Positions 7,675 to 15,641 of a stretch of DNA of 64,000 nt are shown piece by piece. Source of the DNA: Streptomyces sp. CBMA29 (GTDB lineage Bacteria > Actinomycetota > Actinomycetes > Streptomycetales > Streptomycetaceae); NCBI RefSeq assembly GCF_014596445.1, contig NZ_MECL01000224.1:1-64000 (forward strand). Direction: 5' to 3'. Position 1 is the stretch's first letter, and the number at the start of each line of letters is the position of its first letter. The notes below the pieces were generated by a model. The model did not search any database and was not told the DNA's origin. It saw only the letters and a list, made by a program, of their open reading frames with translations. The position numbers and the translations under genes were made by a program.

Positions 7675-8975
7675 GGTCCCTCCACGGTACGACGCCCGCG
7701 CACGCACAGCCCGACGAAGCAGGCGACGGCCACGAGTGCGCAGGTCAACTGCACGAGGGCCATCGGCACCGCGGTGCCGTCACCGGCCACCGCGGCCAGC
7801 GGCGACGCGAGGGCGCCGATCAGGAAGGACGAGGTGCCCACCAGTGCGGACGCCGAGCCCACGTCCCGCCTGACGCGCAGCAGCGCCAGCGTGTTCGCGG
7901 TGGGCAGGGTCAGGCCCATCGACGCCATCAGCACGAAGAGCGCGGCGGAGACGGCGGGCAGTCCCGCCCGGCCGAAGACGCCGGTGGTCAGCAGCACCAG
8001 CGCCACCGAGGCGGCGGTGACCAGCGCGAGCCCGATCGTGAGGATCTTCTCCATCGCGACCCGGCCGACCAGCACCTTGCCGTTGAGCTGGCCCACGCCG
8101 ACGATGCCGATCGAGTTCAGCCCGAACAGCAGGCTGAAGGTCTGCGGCGAGGCGCCGTAGATGTCCTGGATGACGAAGGCGGACGCGGACACGTAGGTGA
8201 ACAGCGCCGCGAAGGCGAAGCTGCCCGAGAGCACGTAACCGGTGAAGATCCGGTCGCCGAGCAGCCGCTTGACCGCGCCGAAGGTGCCCAGCAGCCCGCC
8301 GGAGTGCCGGCGCTCGGGCGGCAGCGTCTCGTGCAGCCAGCGCCACACCACCAGGGTGAGCAGGACGCCGATCACGGTGAGGACGGCGAAGACGCCGCGC
8401 CAGTCCGTGATCCGCAGGATCTGGCCGCCGATCACCGGGGCGACGATCGGGGCGACGCCGGAGATCAGCATCAGGGTGGAGAAGAAACGGGCCATCTCCA
8501 CGCCGTCGTAGAGGTCGCGGACGACCGCGCGGGCGATGACGATGCCCGCCGCGCCCGCCAGGCCCTGGATCAGCCGGAAGGTGATCAGCAGGCCGGCCGA
8601 GGGCGCGAAGGCGCAGACGGCGGTGGCGAGGATGTAGATGACCATGCCGGTCAGCAGGGGACGGCGGCGTCCCCAGCGGTCGCTGAGCGGCCCGACCACG
8701 AGCTGGCCGAGCGCCATGCCCGCGAGGCAGGCGGTGAGGGTGAGCTGCGCCGTCGCCGCGGTGCTGTGCAGGGCGTCGGTGACCTGGGGCAGCGCGGGCA
8801 GATACATGTCCATCGACAACGGCGGCACCGCGGTGAGGCCGCCGAGAACGAGTGTGACGAGCAGGCCGGTACGGCGCTGCGTGCCGATGGTCGGGGTAGG
8901 GGTGGTGGTGTGGGTGGTGGTGACATCGGTGATGTCAGCGGTGTGCGCGGGTATGGGCGGCCCGGCGTCCTGCAC
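7671..8975 (-). CDS. Bcr/CflA family MFS drug exporter
   Basis: The 434-residue protein has about 12 hydrophobic segments. After the first it carries the Bcr/CflA landmark LSMDMYLPALPQV, the MFS motif GPLSDRWGRRRPLL between segments 2 and 3, and FRLIQGLAGAAGIVIARAVVRD in segment 4, typical of drug:H+ antiporters. It should export small hydrophobic drugs, sulfonamides or metabolites across the cytoplasmic membrane. The N-terminal 30 residues are Thr-rich, encoded by a CCACC/ACC-type microsatellite. The GTG start is preceded by GGAGAG. It diverges from the oxidoreductase gene at 9091, leaving about 115 bp for both promoters. Confidence 0.9.
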   Translation of the reverse strand: MQDAGPPIPAHTADITDVTTTHTTTPTPTIGTQRRTGLLVTLVLGGLTAVPPLSMDMYLPALPQVTDALHSTAATAQLTLTACLAGMALGQLVVGPLSDRWGRRRPLLTGMVIYILATAVCAFAPSAGLLITFRLIQGLAGAAGIVIARAVVRDLYDGVEMARFFSTLMLISGVAPIVAPVIGGQILRITDWRGVFAVLTVIGVLLTLVVWRWLHETLPPERRHSGGLLGTFGAVKRLLGDRIFTGYVLSGSFAFAALFTYVSASAFVIQDIYGASPQTFSLLFGLNSIGIVGVGQLNGKVLVGRVAMEKILTIGLALVTAASVALVLLTTGVFGRAGLPAVSAALFVLMASMGLTLPTANTLALLRVRRDVGSASALVGTSSFLIGALASPLAAVAGDGTAVPMALVQLTCALVAVACFVGLCVRGRRTVEGP

Positions 8976-9090
8976 GGCACTCTCCGTAGGTGGTAGTTGA
9001 ACCGTTCTCTATCCTTCCAGTGATCGCGCACGACCGAGACCACGTTCGAGACCACGTTTTGACCCTGACCGACGAGTGGGAGACCGACCG

Positions 9091-10107
9091 ATGAGCGACG
9101 ACGGCGTACGGACCATCCGCTGGGGCATCCTGGCGACCGGCGGGATCGCCGCCACCTTCACCGAGGCGTTGCTGACGCTGCCGGACGCGGAGGTCGTCGC
9201 CGTGGGCTCGCGCACCCTCGAAGGCGCGAAGGCGTTCGCCGAGCGGTACGGGATCGCGCGCGCGTACGGCTCCTGGGCGGAGCTGGCCGCGGACGACGGG
9301 GTCGACGTGGTGTACGTCGCCACGCCGCACTCCGCGCACCGCGAGGCGACCGGGATCTGCCTGGAGGCCGGGCGGGCCGTGCTGTGCGAGAAGGCGTTCA
9401 CCATCAACGCCCGTGAGGCGCACGAGCTGGTGGACCTCGCCCGCGACCGCGGCCTGTTCCTCATGGAGGCCATGTGGATGTACTGCAACCCGCTGATCCG
9501 GCACATGCTCGCGCTCATCGCCGAGGGCCTGATCGGTGAGGTGCGGGACGTCTCGGCCGCCTTCGGTTTCTCCGGGGACTTCCCCGCCACCCACCGGCTG
9601 CGCGACCCCGACCAGGGCGGCGGCGCCCTGCTCGACCTCGGTGTCTACCCGGTCTCCTTCGCCCAGCTCCTGCTCGGCGAACCCGACGAGATCCAGGCGT
9701 GGTCGCACCTCACGCCCGAGCGCGTGGACGACAACACCGGCATCGTCCTGGGCTGGAACGACGGCGCTGTCGCCACGTTGACCTGCTCCATCACCGCCGA
9801 CACCGGCGCCCGCGCCGTCGTCACCGGCAGCGCCGGGCGGATCGAACTCCCCGAGGGCTTCTTCAACCCCGAGCGTTTCGTCGTCCACCGTCAGGGCGAG
9901 GAGCCCCGCACCGTCCTGTTCTCCGACGTCGTCGCCGACGGCCTCACCCGCGGCACGATGGCCTACGAGGCCGCCGAAGTCATGCGCTGCCTGCGCGCCG
10001 ACGAACTCGAGTCCCCCCTCGTCCCCCTCGCCGGCTCCCTCTCCATCATGCGAACCCTCGACACCATCCGCGAACACACCGGCGTCACCTACCCCGGCGT
10101 CGACTAG
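9091..10107 (+). CDS. Gfo/Idh/MocA family NAD(P)-dependent oxidoreductase
   Basis: The 338-residue protein begins with a Rossmann dinucleotide site (RWGILATGGIAATFTEAL), followed by VVYVATPHSAH and the family active-site motif E-K-A-F (CEKAF, equivalent to EKP with the catalytic Lys). The C-terminal alpha/beta domain contains GGGALLDLGVYPVSFAQLLLG, characteristic of the dihydrodiol dehydrogenase/sugar dehydrogenase branch. It should oxidise or reduce a sugar, inositol or diol with NAD(P). I chose the ATG at 9091, with GGGAG 8 bases upstream. A GTG at 9076 is possible but has no ribosome binding site. It is a single gene ending before the hairpin at 10191. Confidence 0.9.
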   Translation: MSDDGVRTIRWGILATGGIAATFTEALLTLPDAEVVAVGSRTLEGAKAFAERYGIARAYGSWAELAADDGVDVVYVATPHSAHREATGICLEAGRAVLCEKAFTINAREAHELVDLARDRGLFLMEAMWMYCNPLIRHMLALIAEGLIGEVRDVSAAFGFSGDFPATHRLRDPDQGGGALLDLGVYPVSFAQLLLGEPDEIQAWSHLTPERVDDNTGIVLGWNDGAVATLTCSITADTGARAVVTGSAGRIELPEGFFNPERFVVHRQGEEPRTVLFSDVVADGLTRGTMAYEAAEVMRCLRADELESPLVPLAGSLSIMRTLDTIREHTGVTYPGVD

Positions 10108-10190
10108 CCGGGTGTCTCCGGTCGCTCGCCCTGCGCAGGGCCCCTCAAAGGATCGGCGCGGCGCCCTGCGCCAACGCGACGCCTCGGCAG

Positions 10191-10215
10191 GCCGCCTGAG
10201 TGCGACTCAGGCGGC
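10191..10215. terminator. bidirectional hairpin terminator
   Basis: GCCGCCTGAGT and ACTCAGGCGGC form a perfect 11-bp stem with a GCG loop. It lies between the convergent oxidoreductase and carbinolamine dehydratase genes and includes the TGA of the latter. Confidence 0.7.
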
Positions 10216-10530
10216 GGAGTGGGCCGGGGCGACGGCCTCGATGCGGGAGGCGAGGTCGAAGTCCTTGGCGGTGAGGCGCCCGCCGGCGGCATGGGTGGTG
10301 AGGGCCACCGTCACGGTGTCGTAACCGAGCGTCAGGTCCGAGTGATGGTCCAGCTCCGCTTGGATCCCCGCGATGTGCAGCGCGAAGATCGCGGCGGGAA
10401 GGTGCGGCAGCCGGTAGACCCGCCGGAGCGTGGCAGCGGCGCCGTCACCGCCGGGCAGCACCTCCCAGCCGGGAAGCCCGGCGAGCCGCGCGGCCACCTG
10501 GTCGGACGAGAGCGGTTCGGCGTAGGGCAT
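10207..10530 (-). CDS. 4a-hydroxytetrahydrobiopterin (pterin-4a-carbinolamine) dehydratase
   Basis: The 107-residue protein is full length for the PCD/DCoH family. The active-site region [12 protein letters not shown] followed by TTHAAGGLT-type residues and D-F-D-L-A matches the family pattern (two His and a later His/Asp for dehydration). It recycles oxidised pterin cofactor after aromatic amino-acid hydroxylation, or supports molybdopterin metabolism where no hydroxylase exists. GAGGAGG lies 7 bases before the ATG. Its start faces the SDR gene at 10605. Confidence 0.93.
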   Translation of the reverse strand: MPYAEPLSSDQVAARLAGLPGWEVLPGGDGAAATLRRVYRLPHLPAAIFALHIAGIQAELDHHSDLTLGYDTVTVALTTHAAGGRLTAKDFDLASRIEAVAPAHSAA

Positions 10531-10604
10531 CCGGGGTCCTCCTCGGAAAAGGGGCGGGCGGGCGAATTCATGCTCGCACCGCCCAGCGCATAATCTGCGG
10601 TGCC

Positions 10605-11360
10605 ATGAGCGAGAACGAGCGAGTCGCGGTCGTCACGGGTGCGGGTTCGGGCATCGGCCGGTCCGTCGCGGTGGAACTGGCGGCGGCGGGCTGGACGGTA
10701 CTGCTGGCGGGCCGCCGCGAGAAGGCGCTGGCGGAGACCGCGGAGCTGGCGGCAGCAGGACCCGGACGGACACTGACCGTACCGACCGACGTCACCCGCC
10801 CGGAGGACGTGGAGCGGCTGTTCGCGCGGGACACCGCCCCCGGCCGCCTGGACCTGCTGTTCAACAACGCCGGAATGTTCGGCCCGCCGGTCCCGGTCGA
10901 GGACCTGTCGTACGACGAGTGGCGCGCCGTCGTGGACGTGAATCTGCACGGCGCGTTCCTGTGCGCGCAGGCCGCGTTCCGGCGGATGAAGGACCAGGAC
11001 CCGTCCGGCGGCCGGATCATCAACAACGGCTCAATCTCGGCCCACGTCCCGCGCCCGCACAGCATCGCGTACACCGCGACCAAGCACGCCATGACGGGGC
11101 TGACCAAGTCGCTGTCGCTGGACGGCCGTCCGTACCGCATCGCCTGCGGCCAGATCGACATCGGCAACGCGGCGACCGAGATGACGGCCCGGATGCGGAC
11201 CGGGATTCTCCAGGCGAACGGCACCACGGCCGTCGAGCCGGTGATGGACGTCGCCGACGTGGCCCGTACGGTGCGGCACATGGCCGAACTGCCGCTGGAG
11301 GCGAACGTGCAGTTCGCGACGGTGACGGCGACGACGATGCCGTTCATCGGACGCGGCTGA
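10605..11360 (+). CDS. short-chain dehydrogenase/reductase (SDR)
   Basis: The 251-residue protein is classical [12 protein letters not shown] binds the cofactor, D-V-T follows at the adenine pocket, NNAG stabilises the sheet, and S-(x12)-Y-T-A-T-K supplies the catalytic Ser, Tyr and Lys ([18 protein letters not shown]). The Arg at the end of strand 2 (LLAGRREK) suggests NADP(H) use. The substrate is unknown. There is no ribosome binding site. A TAATCT hexamer 8 bases upstream of the ATG suggests a leaderless transcript. It is followed after 82 bp by the PhzF gene on the same strand. Confidence 0.9.
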   Translation: MSENERVAVVTGAGSGIGRSVAVELAAAGWTVLLAGRREKALAETAELAAAGPGRTLTVPTDVTRPEDVERLFARDTAPGRLDLLFNNAGMFGPPVPVEDLSYDEWRAVVDVNLHGAFLCAQAAFRRMKDQDPSGGRIINNGSISAHVPRPHSIAYTATKHAMTGLTKSLSLDGRPYRIACGQIDIGNAATEMTARMRTGILQANGTTAVEPVMDVADVARTVRHMAELPLEANVQFATVTATTMPFIGRG

Positions 11361-11442
11361 GGACACGGCTGCGGGCGCGCCGCGCCCGGCGGCGGCGACG
11401 GCCACGGGAATAGGCGCGGGACGGCGCCGGGTTGGAGCGGTC

Positions 11443-12303
11443 ATGACGACACCGACGGGGCCCGGCATCCTGCGCTACACGGCCTTCTCCGACGACCCCG
11501 CGGGCGGCAACCCCGCCGGGGTCGTACTCGACGCCTCGGCGCTCGACGCCCCCGGCATGCTGGCCGTCGCCGCCAGCGTCGGCTACTCGGAGACCGCCTT
11601 CGTCACGGCCACGGACGGCCGCACGCTGACCGTGCGGTACTTCAGCCCGAAGGCCGAGGTCTCCTTCTGCGGCCACGCCACCCTCGCCACCGCCGTGGCG
11701 GTGGCGGAACGCGTCGGCGCGGGCGACCTGCTGTTCCGCACCCCGGCGGGCGACGTGCCGGTCACCGTCTCGACCGGCCCTGACGGTACGCCGCTGGCGA
11801 CGATGACCAGCGTCGAACCGTACGTCGAGGACATCGCGCCCGACGCGCTCGCCGAGGCGCTGGCCGCCCTCGACTGGCCCGCCGCCGACCTCGACCCGGC
11901 CTTCCCGCCCCGGGTCGCGTACGCGGGCGCCCGCCACCTGGTGCTGGCCGCCGCCACCCGCGAGCGGCTGGCCGACCTCGACTACGACTTCGACCGGCTC
12001 GCCGCCCTGATGACCGCCGTGGACCTGACCACCGTCCAACTCCTTTGGCGCGAGAGCCCGTCGGTCTTCTATGTCCGCGACCCGTTCCCGGTCGGCGGTG
12101 TGGTCGAGGACCCGGCGACCGGCGCCGCCGCGCTGGCCCTGGGCGCGTATCTGCGCGACCTCGGCCTGGTCGCCCCGCCGGCCACCCTCACCCTCCACCA
12201 GGGCCACGATCTCGGCCGCCCGGCCACCCTCACGGTCACCGTCCCGCCGCCCGCGACCCCGTACATCCAGGTCACGGGCACAGCCGTCCCGATCCCGGCG
12301 TAA
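11443..12303 (+). CDS. PhzF family epimerase/isomerase
   Basis: The 286-residue protein shows the diaminopimelate-epimerase-like PhzF fold: FSDDPAGGNPAGVV at the start, the catalytic-Glu segment YSETAF (around residue 47), FCGHATLA, and VVEDPATGAAA near the C-terminus. PhzF proteins catalyse hydrogen shifts on cyclic or amino-acid substrates. The phenazine step itself needs other phz genes, which are absent here, so this is probably an orphan enzyme. GGAG lies 5 bases before the ATG. It converges with the methyltransferase gene, with 18 bp between the stops. Confidence 0.9.
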   Translation: MTTPTGPGILRYTAFSDDPAGGNPAGVVLDASALDAPGMLAVAASVGYSETAFVTATDGRTLTVRYFSPKAEVSFCGHATLATAVAVAERVGAGDLLFRTPAGDVPVTVSTGPDGTPLATMTSVEPYVEDIAPDALAEALAALDWPAADLDPAFPPRVAYAGARHLVLAAATRERLADLDYDFDRLAALMTAVDLTTVQLLWRESPSVFYVRDPFPVGGVVEDPATGAAALALGAYLRDLGLVAPPATLTLHQGHDLGRPATLTVTVPPPATPYIQVTGTAVPIPA

Positions 12304-12321
12304 GGCCCCCGTCCGGGCGGG

Positions 12322-13152
12322 TCAGGCCGCTTCCTTCTCCCATACCGAGACGTGCCGGGCGCTGTCCTGCGTGAACGGCTCGCGCGACCAGTCCGCCCAG
12401 CGCTCCCGCAGCCGCATGCCCGCCAGTCGGGCCATCAGGTCCAGCTCGGCGGGCCAGACGTAGCGGAACGGCGTCGAGGTGACCTGTCCCCTGCCGTCCT
12501 CGGTGACCGTCACGTAGTGGCAGGTCGCGTCCTGCGTGACCGTGTCGTAGACGGTGTACGAGCAGCCGTCGGGGCCGGTGTGGAACGGCACGACGTTCTG
12601 TCCGTGCGGGATCTTCCGCAGCTCGGGGACCATGACCTCCACGACGAACCGCCCGCCGGGGCGCAGGTGCGCCGCAGCGTTGCGGAAGCAGGCGACCTGT
12701 GACTCCTGCGTGGCGAGGTTCATGACGGTGTTGAACACCAGGTAGGCCAGCGCGTATCCGCCGCCGTCACCTTCGCCGTTCGCGTTCCCGTTCCCGTCCG
12801 TGTTCCCCTTCGCCGCCGCGTTCGCGTCCGCCGTCGTCGTCGCGATGTCCCCGATCGTGACGGGGATGTCCCGTCCGCCGGGCTTGGCCCGCAGCCGGGC
12901 CACCATCGCGCGCGACATGTCGATGCCCGCCACCGGCACACCGCGCTCGGCGAGCGGCACCGCGATCCGCCCGGTCCCGATGGCCAGTTCCAGCGCCCGC
13001 CCGCCGCCGGCCTGGTCCGCGAGAAAGTCCACGGTCCGCCGCACCACGCCCGGATCGAACTCGTCACCCTCACTCGCGTCGTACCGCCCGGCCACGTCTT
13101 CGCCGAAGTACCCGTCGTCATGTGCGCCGTCATGTCCGTCGTCAGTGCTCAC
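12322..13152 (-). CDS. class I SAM-dependent methyltransferase
   Basis: The 276-residue protein has motif I ALELAIGTGRIAVPLAERG, the acidic ribose-binding residue in VAGIDMS, and motif IV-like YALAYLVFNTVMNL, then HLRPGGRFVVEV. Between the D-I-A loop and motif IV there is an unusual low-complexity insert rich in Asn/Gly/Asp/Ala, encoded by short GTTCCC-like repeats. It probably extends from the surface of the fold. The substrate is not apparent. The GTG start has no ribosome binding site, but TAGCGT sits 7 bases upstream, compatible with a leaderless transcript. Confidence 0.88.
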   Translation of the reverse strand: MSTDDGHDGAHDDGYFGEDVAGRYDASEGDEFDPGVVRRTVDFLADQAGGGRALELAIGTGRIAVPLAERGVPVAGIDMSRAMVARLRAKPGGRDIPVTIGDIATTTADANAAAKGNTDGNGNANGEGDGGGYALAYLVFNTVMNLATQESQVACFRNAAAHLRPGGRFVVEVMVPELRKIPHGQNVVPFHTGPDGCSYTVYDTVTQDATCHYVTVTEDGRGQVTSTPFRYVWPAELDLMARLAGMRLRERWADWSREPFTQDSARHVSVWEKEAA

Positions 13153-13312
13153 GTGCCGGACGCTAACCCGATCCCCGGGACGGCCGCGCCCGGTTATTCC
13201 CGGCCACCCGCGCTGTTCCGGCCGGGGGCCGTGAGGTGGGCGGACACGGCGTGGATAGAGTGCTCGACGGTCCGCGCGAGCGGGCGTCCGTCACGACGAG
13301 GGGAACTCGCGC

Positions 13313-14152
13313 ATGCGCGGCACGACCGGGGCACGCAGGGCCGGAACCGGGGCCAGGGCCGGGCGGCGGGTGCGGCTCGGGGCCGCGGTCGTGGTCACGG
13401 CGGCGCTGGGGCTCGGGCTGGCCGGGTGTAACGGGTACCAGAGCACGTCGCCGTCAGCCGCGCGCGAGCATACGGCGGCGGACGGCAGGACGGCCGCCTT
13501 CGCGCAGGCGGCGGACGGGCCCGTGGACTGCCGGAAGGCGAAGTGCGTGGCGCTGACCTTCGACGCGGGGCCGAGCGTGCGCGCGCCGCAGATCATGAGC
13601 ATCCTGCGGAAGTACCACGTGCACGCGACCTTCTTCACGCTCGGCAAAAACCACGTGATGAAGCACCCGCAGATGGTGCGGGACATGGTGGCGCAGGGCG
13701 ACGAGGTGGAGACGCTGACCTGGTCCCACCAGATCCTCACCAAGATCAGCTCGTCCGAGATCCGCAAGGAGATCACCGAGGGGCGGGACGCGGTGCAGAA
13801 GGTCACCGGTGTCCGGCCGATGCTGCTGCGCCCGCCGCAGGGCCGTACGAGCAGCAAGGTGACGGCCATCGCGCGGGACCTGGGCATGGCGGAGGTGGAG
13901 TGGAGCGCCAACGGCCAGGACTACCGGACCACCGACTCCGCGCTGATCGCCAAGCGCATCCTCAAGCAGACCAAGCCGGACGGCATCATCCTGCTGCACG
14001 ATCTGGTCGACCCGACGGACAAGGGCTACAACGGCACGGTCGCCTCGGTCGCGCCGATCATCTCCACGCTCCAGGCCCGCGGCTACACCTTCGTCACCGT
14101 CTCCCAACTCCTCGCGCCGGGCACACCGCAGCCCGGCAAGGTCTACAAGTAG
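13313..14152 (+). CDS. NodB-fold (CE4) deacetylase-like lipoprotein lacking metal ligands
   Basis: The 279-residue protein starts with a basic region, a hydrophobic core and the lipobox GLAGC (about residue 39), so it is probably a surface lipoprotein. The NodB domain shows ALTFDAGPS (motif 1), TLTWSHQIL (motif 2), LLRPPQGR (motif 3), a motif-4-like VEWSANGQDY and IILLHDLVD (motif 5). Motif 1 keeps the first Asp but has Ala for the metal-binding second Asp. Motif 2 has Leu where the first metal-binding His should be. Only one of three metal ligands remains, so activity is uncertain and a binding role is possible. GGGGAA is 7 bases before the ATG. It is followed 53 bp downstream by the CE7 esterase gene. 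Confidence 0.87.
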   Translation: MRGTTGARRAGTGARAGRRVRLGAAVVVTAALGLGLAGCNGYQSTSPSAAREHTAADGRTAAFAQAADGPVDCRKAKCVALTFDAGPSVRAPQIMSILRKYHVHATFFTLGKNHVMKHPQMVRDMVAQGDEVETLTWSHQILTKISSSEIRKEITEGRDAVQKVTGVRPMLLRPPQGRTSSKVTAIARDLGMAEVEWSANGQDYRTTDSALIAKRILKQTKPDGIILLHDLVDPTDKGYNGTVASVAPIISTLQARGYTFVTVSQLLAPGTPQPGKVYK

Positions 14153-14205
14153 CCACGCCCCGAACGACGTTCACAGCAAAGCCCTGACTGCCGAAGGCGG
14201 ACCCG

Positions 14206-15201
14206 ATGGCCCTGTTCGACCTGCCCCTCGACGAACTCCGCGCGTACCGCAGCCGGTCCGCGGAGCCCGCCGACTTCGACGCCTTCTGGTCGCAGACCCT
14301 GGAGGAGGCCCGCGCGCACCCGCTCGACGCGCGGTTCGAGCCGGTACGGACCGGGCTCTCGACGGTCGACGTGTACGACGTCACCTTCGCGGGCTTCGGC
14401 GGCCAGCCGGTCAAGGGCTGGTTCGTGGCGCCCGCCCACGCGGCCGAACCCCTGCCGCTGCTGGTCGAGTTCGTCGGCTACGGCGGTGGCCGCGGCCTGC
14501 CGCACACCCATCTGCTGTGGGCCTCGGCCGGTTTCGCGCACCTGGTGATGGACACCCGTGGCCAGGGCAGCGGTTGGTCGACCGGTGACACCCCGGACGA
14601 GGCGGGCAGCGGGCCCGCCGTCCCCGGTTTCATGACCCGTGGCATCGAGGACCCGCGATCCTTCTACTACCGCCGGGTGTTCACCGACGCGGTACGCGCC
14701 GTCGAGGCGGGCCGCGCGCACCCGCTGACCGACGCCGCGCGTACGGTCGCGCTCGGCACCAGCCAGGGCGGCGGGATCACGCTGGCCGTCGCGGGACTCG
14801 TACCGGACCTGGCGGCCGTCGCCCCCGACGTCCCCTTCCTGTGCGACTTCCCGCGCGCCATCCGGCTCACCGACCGCGACCCGTACCGCGAGGTGGGCCG
14901 CTACCTCAACACCCACCGCGCGAGCGTCGACCGGGTCACCCGGACCCTGTCCTACTTCGACGGCGTCCACTTCGCGGCTCGCGCCAACGCCCCCGCCCTC
15001 TTCTCCACCGCGCTCGAAGACCAGACGTGCCCGCCGTCCACCGTCTTCGCCGCCTTCAACGCGTACGCGCACGCCGACAAGCAGATCGAGATCTACGACT
15101 TCAACGGTCACGAGGGCGGCGGCCCCCACCAAGAGGCCACCCGCCTCGACTGGCTCCCCAACCACCTCACCCCGCGCCACCCGACCCCCTCCGAGGACTA
15201 G
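14206..15201 (+). CDS. acetyl xylan esterase / cephalosporin-C deacetylase (CE7)
   Basis: The 331-residue protein has the CE7 alpha/beta-hydrolase signature: RGQGS after the oxyanion region (VMDTRGQGSG), the nucleophile elbow GTSQGGG (Ser about residue 187), the acid in ALEDQTCPPSTVFAAFN and the base in FNGHEGGG. It removes acetyl groups from short acetylated oligosaccharides or acetyl esters in the cytoplasm, as there is no signal peptide. The length matches the family. GAAGG lies 8 bases upstream. Its position next to the carbohydrate island suggests work on imported acetylated oligosaccharides. Confidence 0.93.
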   Translation: MALFDLPLDELRAYRSRSAEPADFDAFWSQTLEEARAHPLDARFEPVRTGLSTVDVYDVTFAGFGGQPVKGWFVAPAHAAEPLPLLVEFVGYGGGRGLPHTHLLWASAGFAHLVMDTRGQGSGWSTGDTPDEAGSGPAVPGFMTRGIEDPRSFYYRRVFTDAVRAVEAGRAHPLTDAARTVALGTSQGGGITLAVAGLVPDLAAVAPDVPFLCDFPRAIRLTDRDPYREVGRYLNTHRASVDRVTRTLSYFDGVHFAARANAPALFSTALEDQTCPPSTVFAAFNAYAHADKQIEIYDFNGHEGGGPHQEATRLDWLPNHLTPRHPTPSED

Positions 15202-15273
15202 ACCCTCACCTCCGCGCATGAGGACGCGCCCGTCAGAGGGCGGGCCCCGCCTCAGCCTTGCGCACGAGGACGC

Positions 15274-15302
15274 GCCCCGTCAGGGGCGCGGGGAACTGCG
15301 CG
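15274..15302 (+). repeat. 29-bp inverted repeat element, left arm
   Basis: The element starts GCCCCGTCAGGGGCGCGG and ends GAACTGCGCG. Its inverse lies at 15390-15418 with one mismatch. The core GGGGCGCGGGGAACTGCGCG also occurs in the 36.7 kb spacer. Confidence 0.85.
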
Positions 15303-15389
15303 GCCCGCCCCCACCGGCCCGGTGGTCGGGACACGACGCGTCTGCCCCCTTGGAGCCGGTTCTCAAGCCGCGCCGCCGCGACGGCTGAT

Positions 15390-15418
15390 CGCGCAGTTCC
15401 TCGCGCCCCTGACGGGGC
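15390..15418 (-). repeat. 29-bp inverted repeat element, right arm
   Basis: This is the reverse complement of 15274-15302 except for one base, with 87 bp between the arms. Both arms contain an internal short palindrome (CCCCTGACGGGG type). Confidence 0.85.
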
Positions 15419-15522
15419 ACCCTCGTGCGCAAGACCCGCGCAAGAGCCGCGCAAGGCCCGCGCAAGGCCCGCGAGGGCCACGCGAAGGCGCACCACCCCA
15501 CACGCAACCCCAACCCGGAGGG

Positions 15523-15551
15523 TTGACGGCAGAGACCTCCGATGTCAGCAT
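15523..15551 (+). promoter_or_regulatory. putative promoter of the sugar ABC importer operon
   Basis: TTGACG and CAGCAT are separated by 17 bp, upstream of both TTTGCGCAAA-type boxes. The -35 is good and the -10 is weak. Confidence 0.4.
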
Positions 15552-15564
15552 CGCGTCCATCAAT

Positions 15565-15611
15565 GTTTGCGCAAACGTGGAGAGCGATCGACCCCCCGAT
15601 GTTTGCGCAAC
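15565..15611 (+). promoter_or_regulatory. double LacI-type operator
   Basis: The perfect palindrome GTTTGCGCAAAC (15565-15576) is followed about 36 bp later, centre to centre, by GTTTGCGCAAC (15601-15611). A central CG is usual for LacI-family sites. They lie between the putative promoter and the first permease start, so bound repressor could block transcription. The LacI regulator encoded at 19082 is the obvious candidate. Confidence 0.6.
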
Positions 15612-15641
15612 CTTCTCGCTGGACGACGTGAAGGACAGGTC

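Larger units (their letters stand above)
15202..15522. other. non-coding spacer with paired repeat elements
   Basis: No gene is convincing here. The stretch holds the two inverted 29-bp elements at 15274 and 15390, plus GC-rich direct repeats (AAGACCCGCGCAAGAGCCGCGCAAG type) before the promoter of the sugar importer operon. Confidence 0.6.

Noticed and set aside
11443-12303. Phenazine biosynthesis cluster suggested by PhzF
   Set aside because: No other phz genes are present, and PhzF-fold orphans are common.
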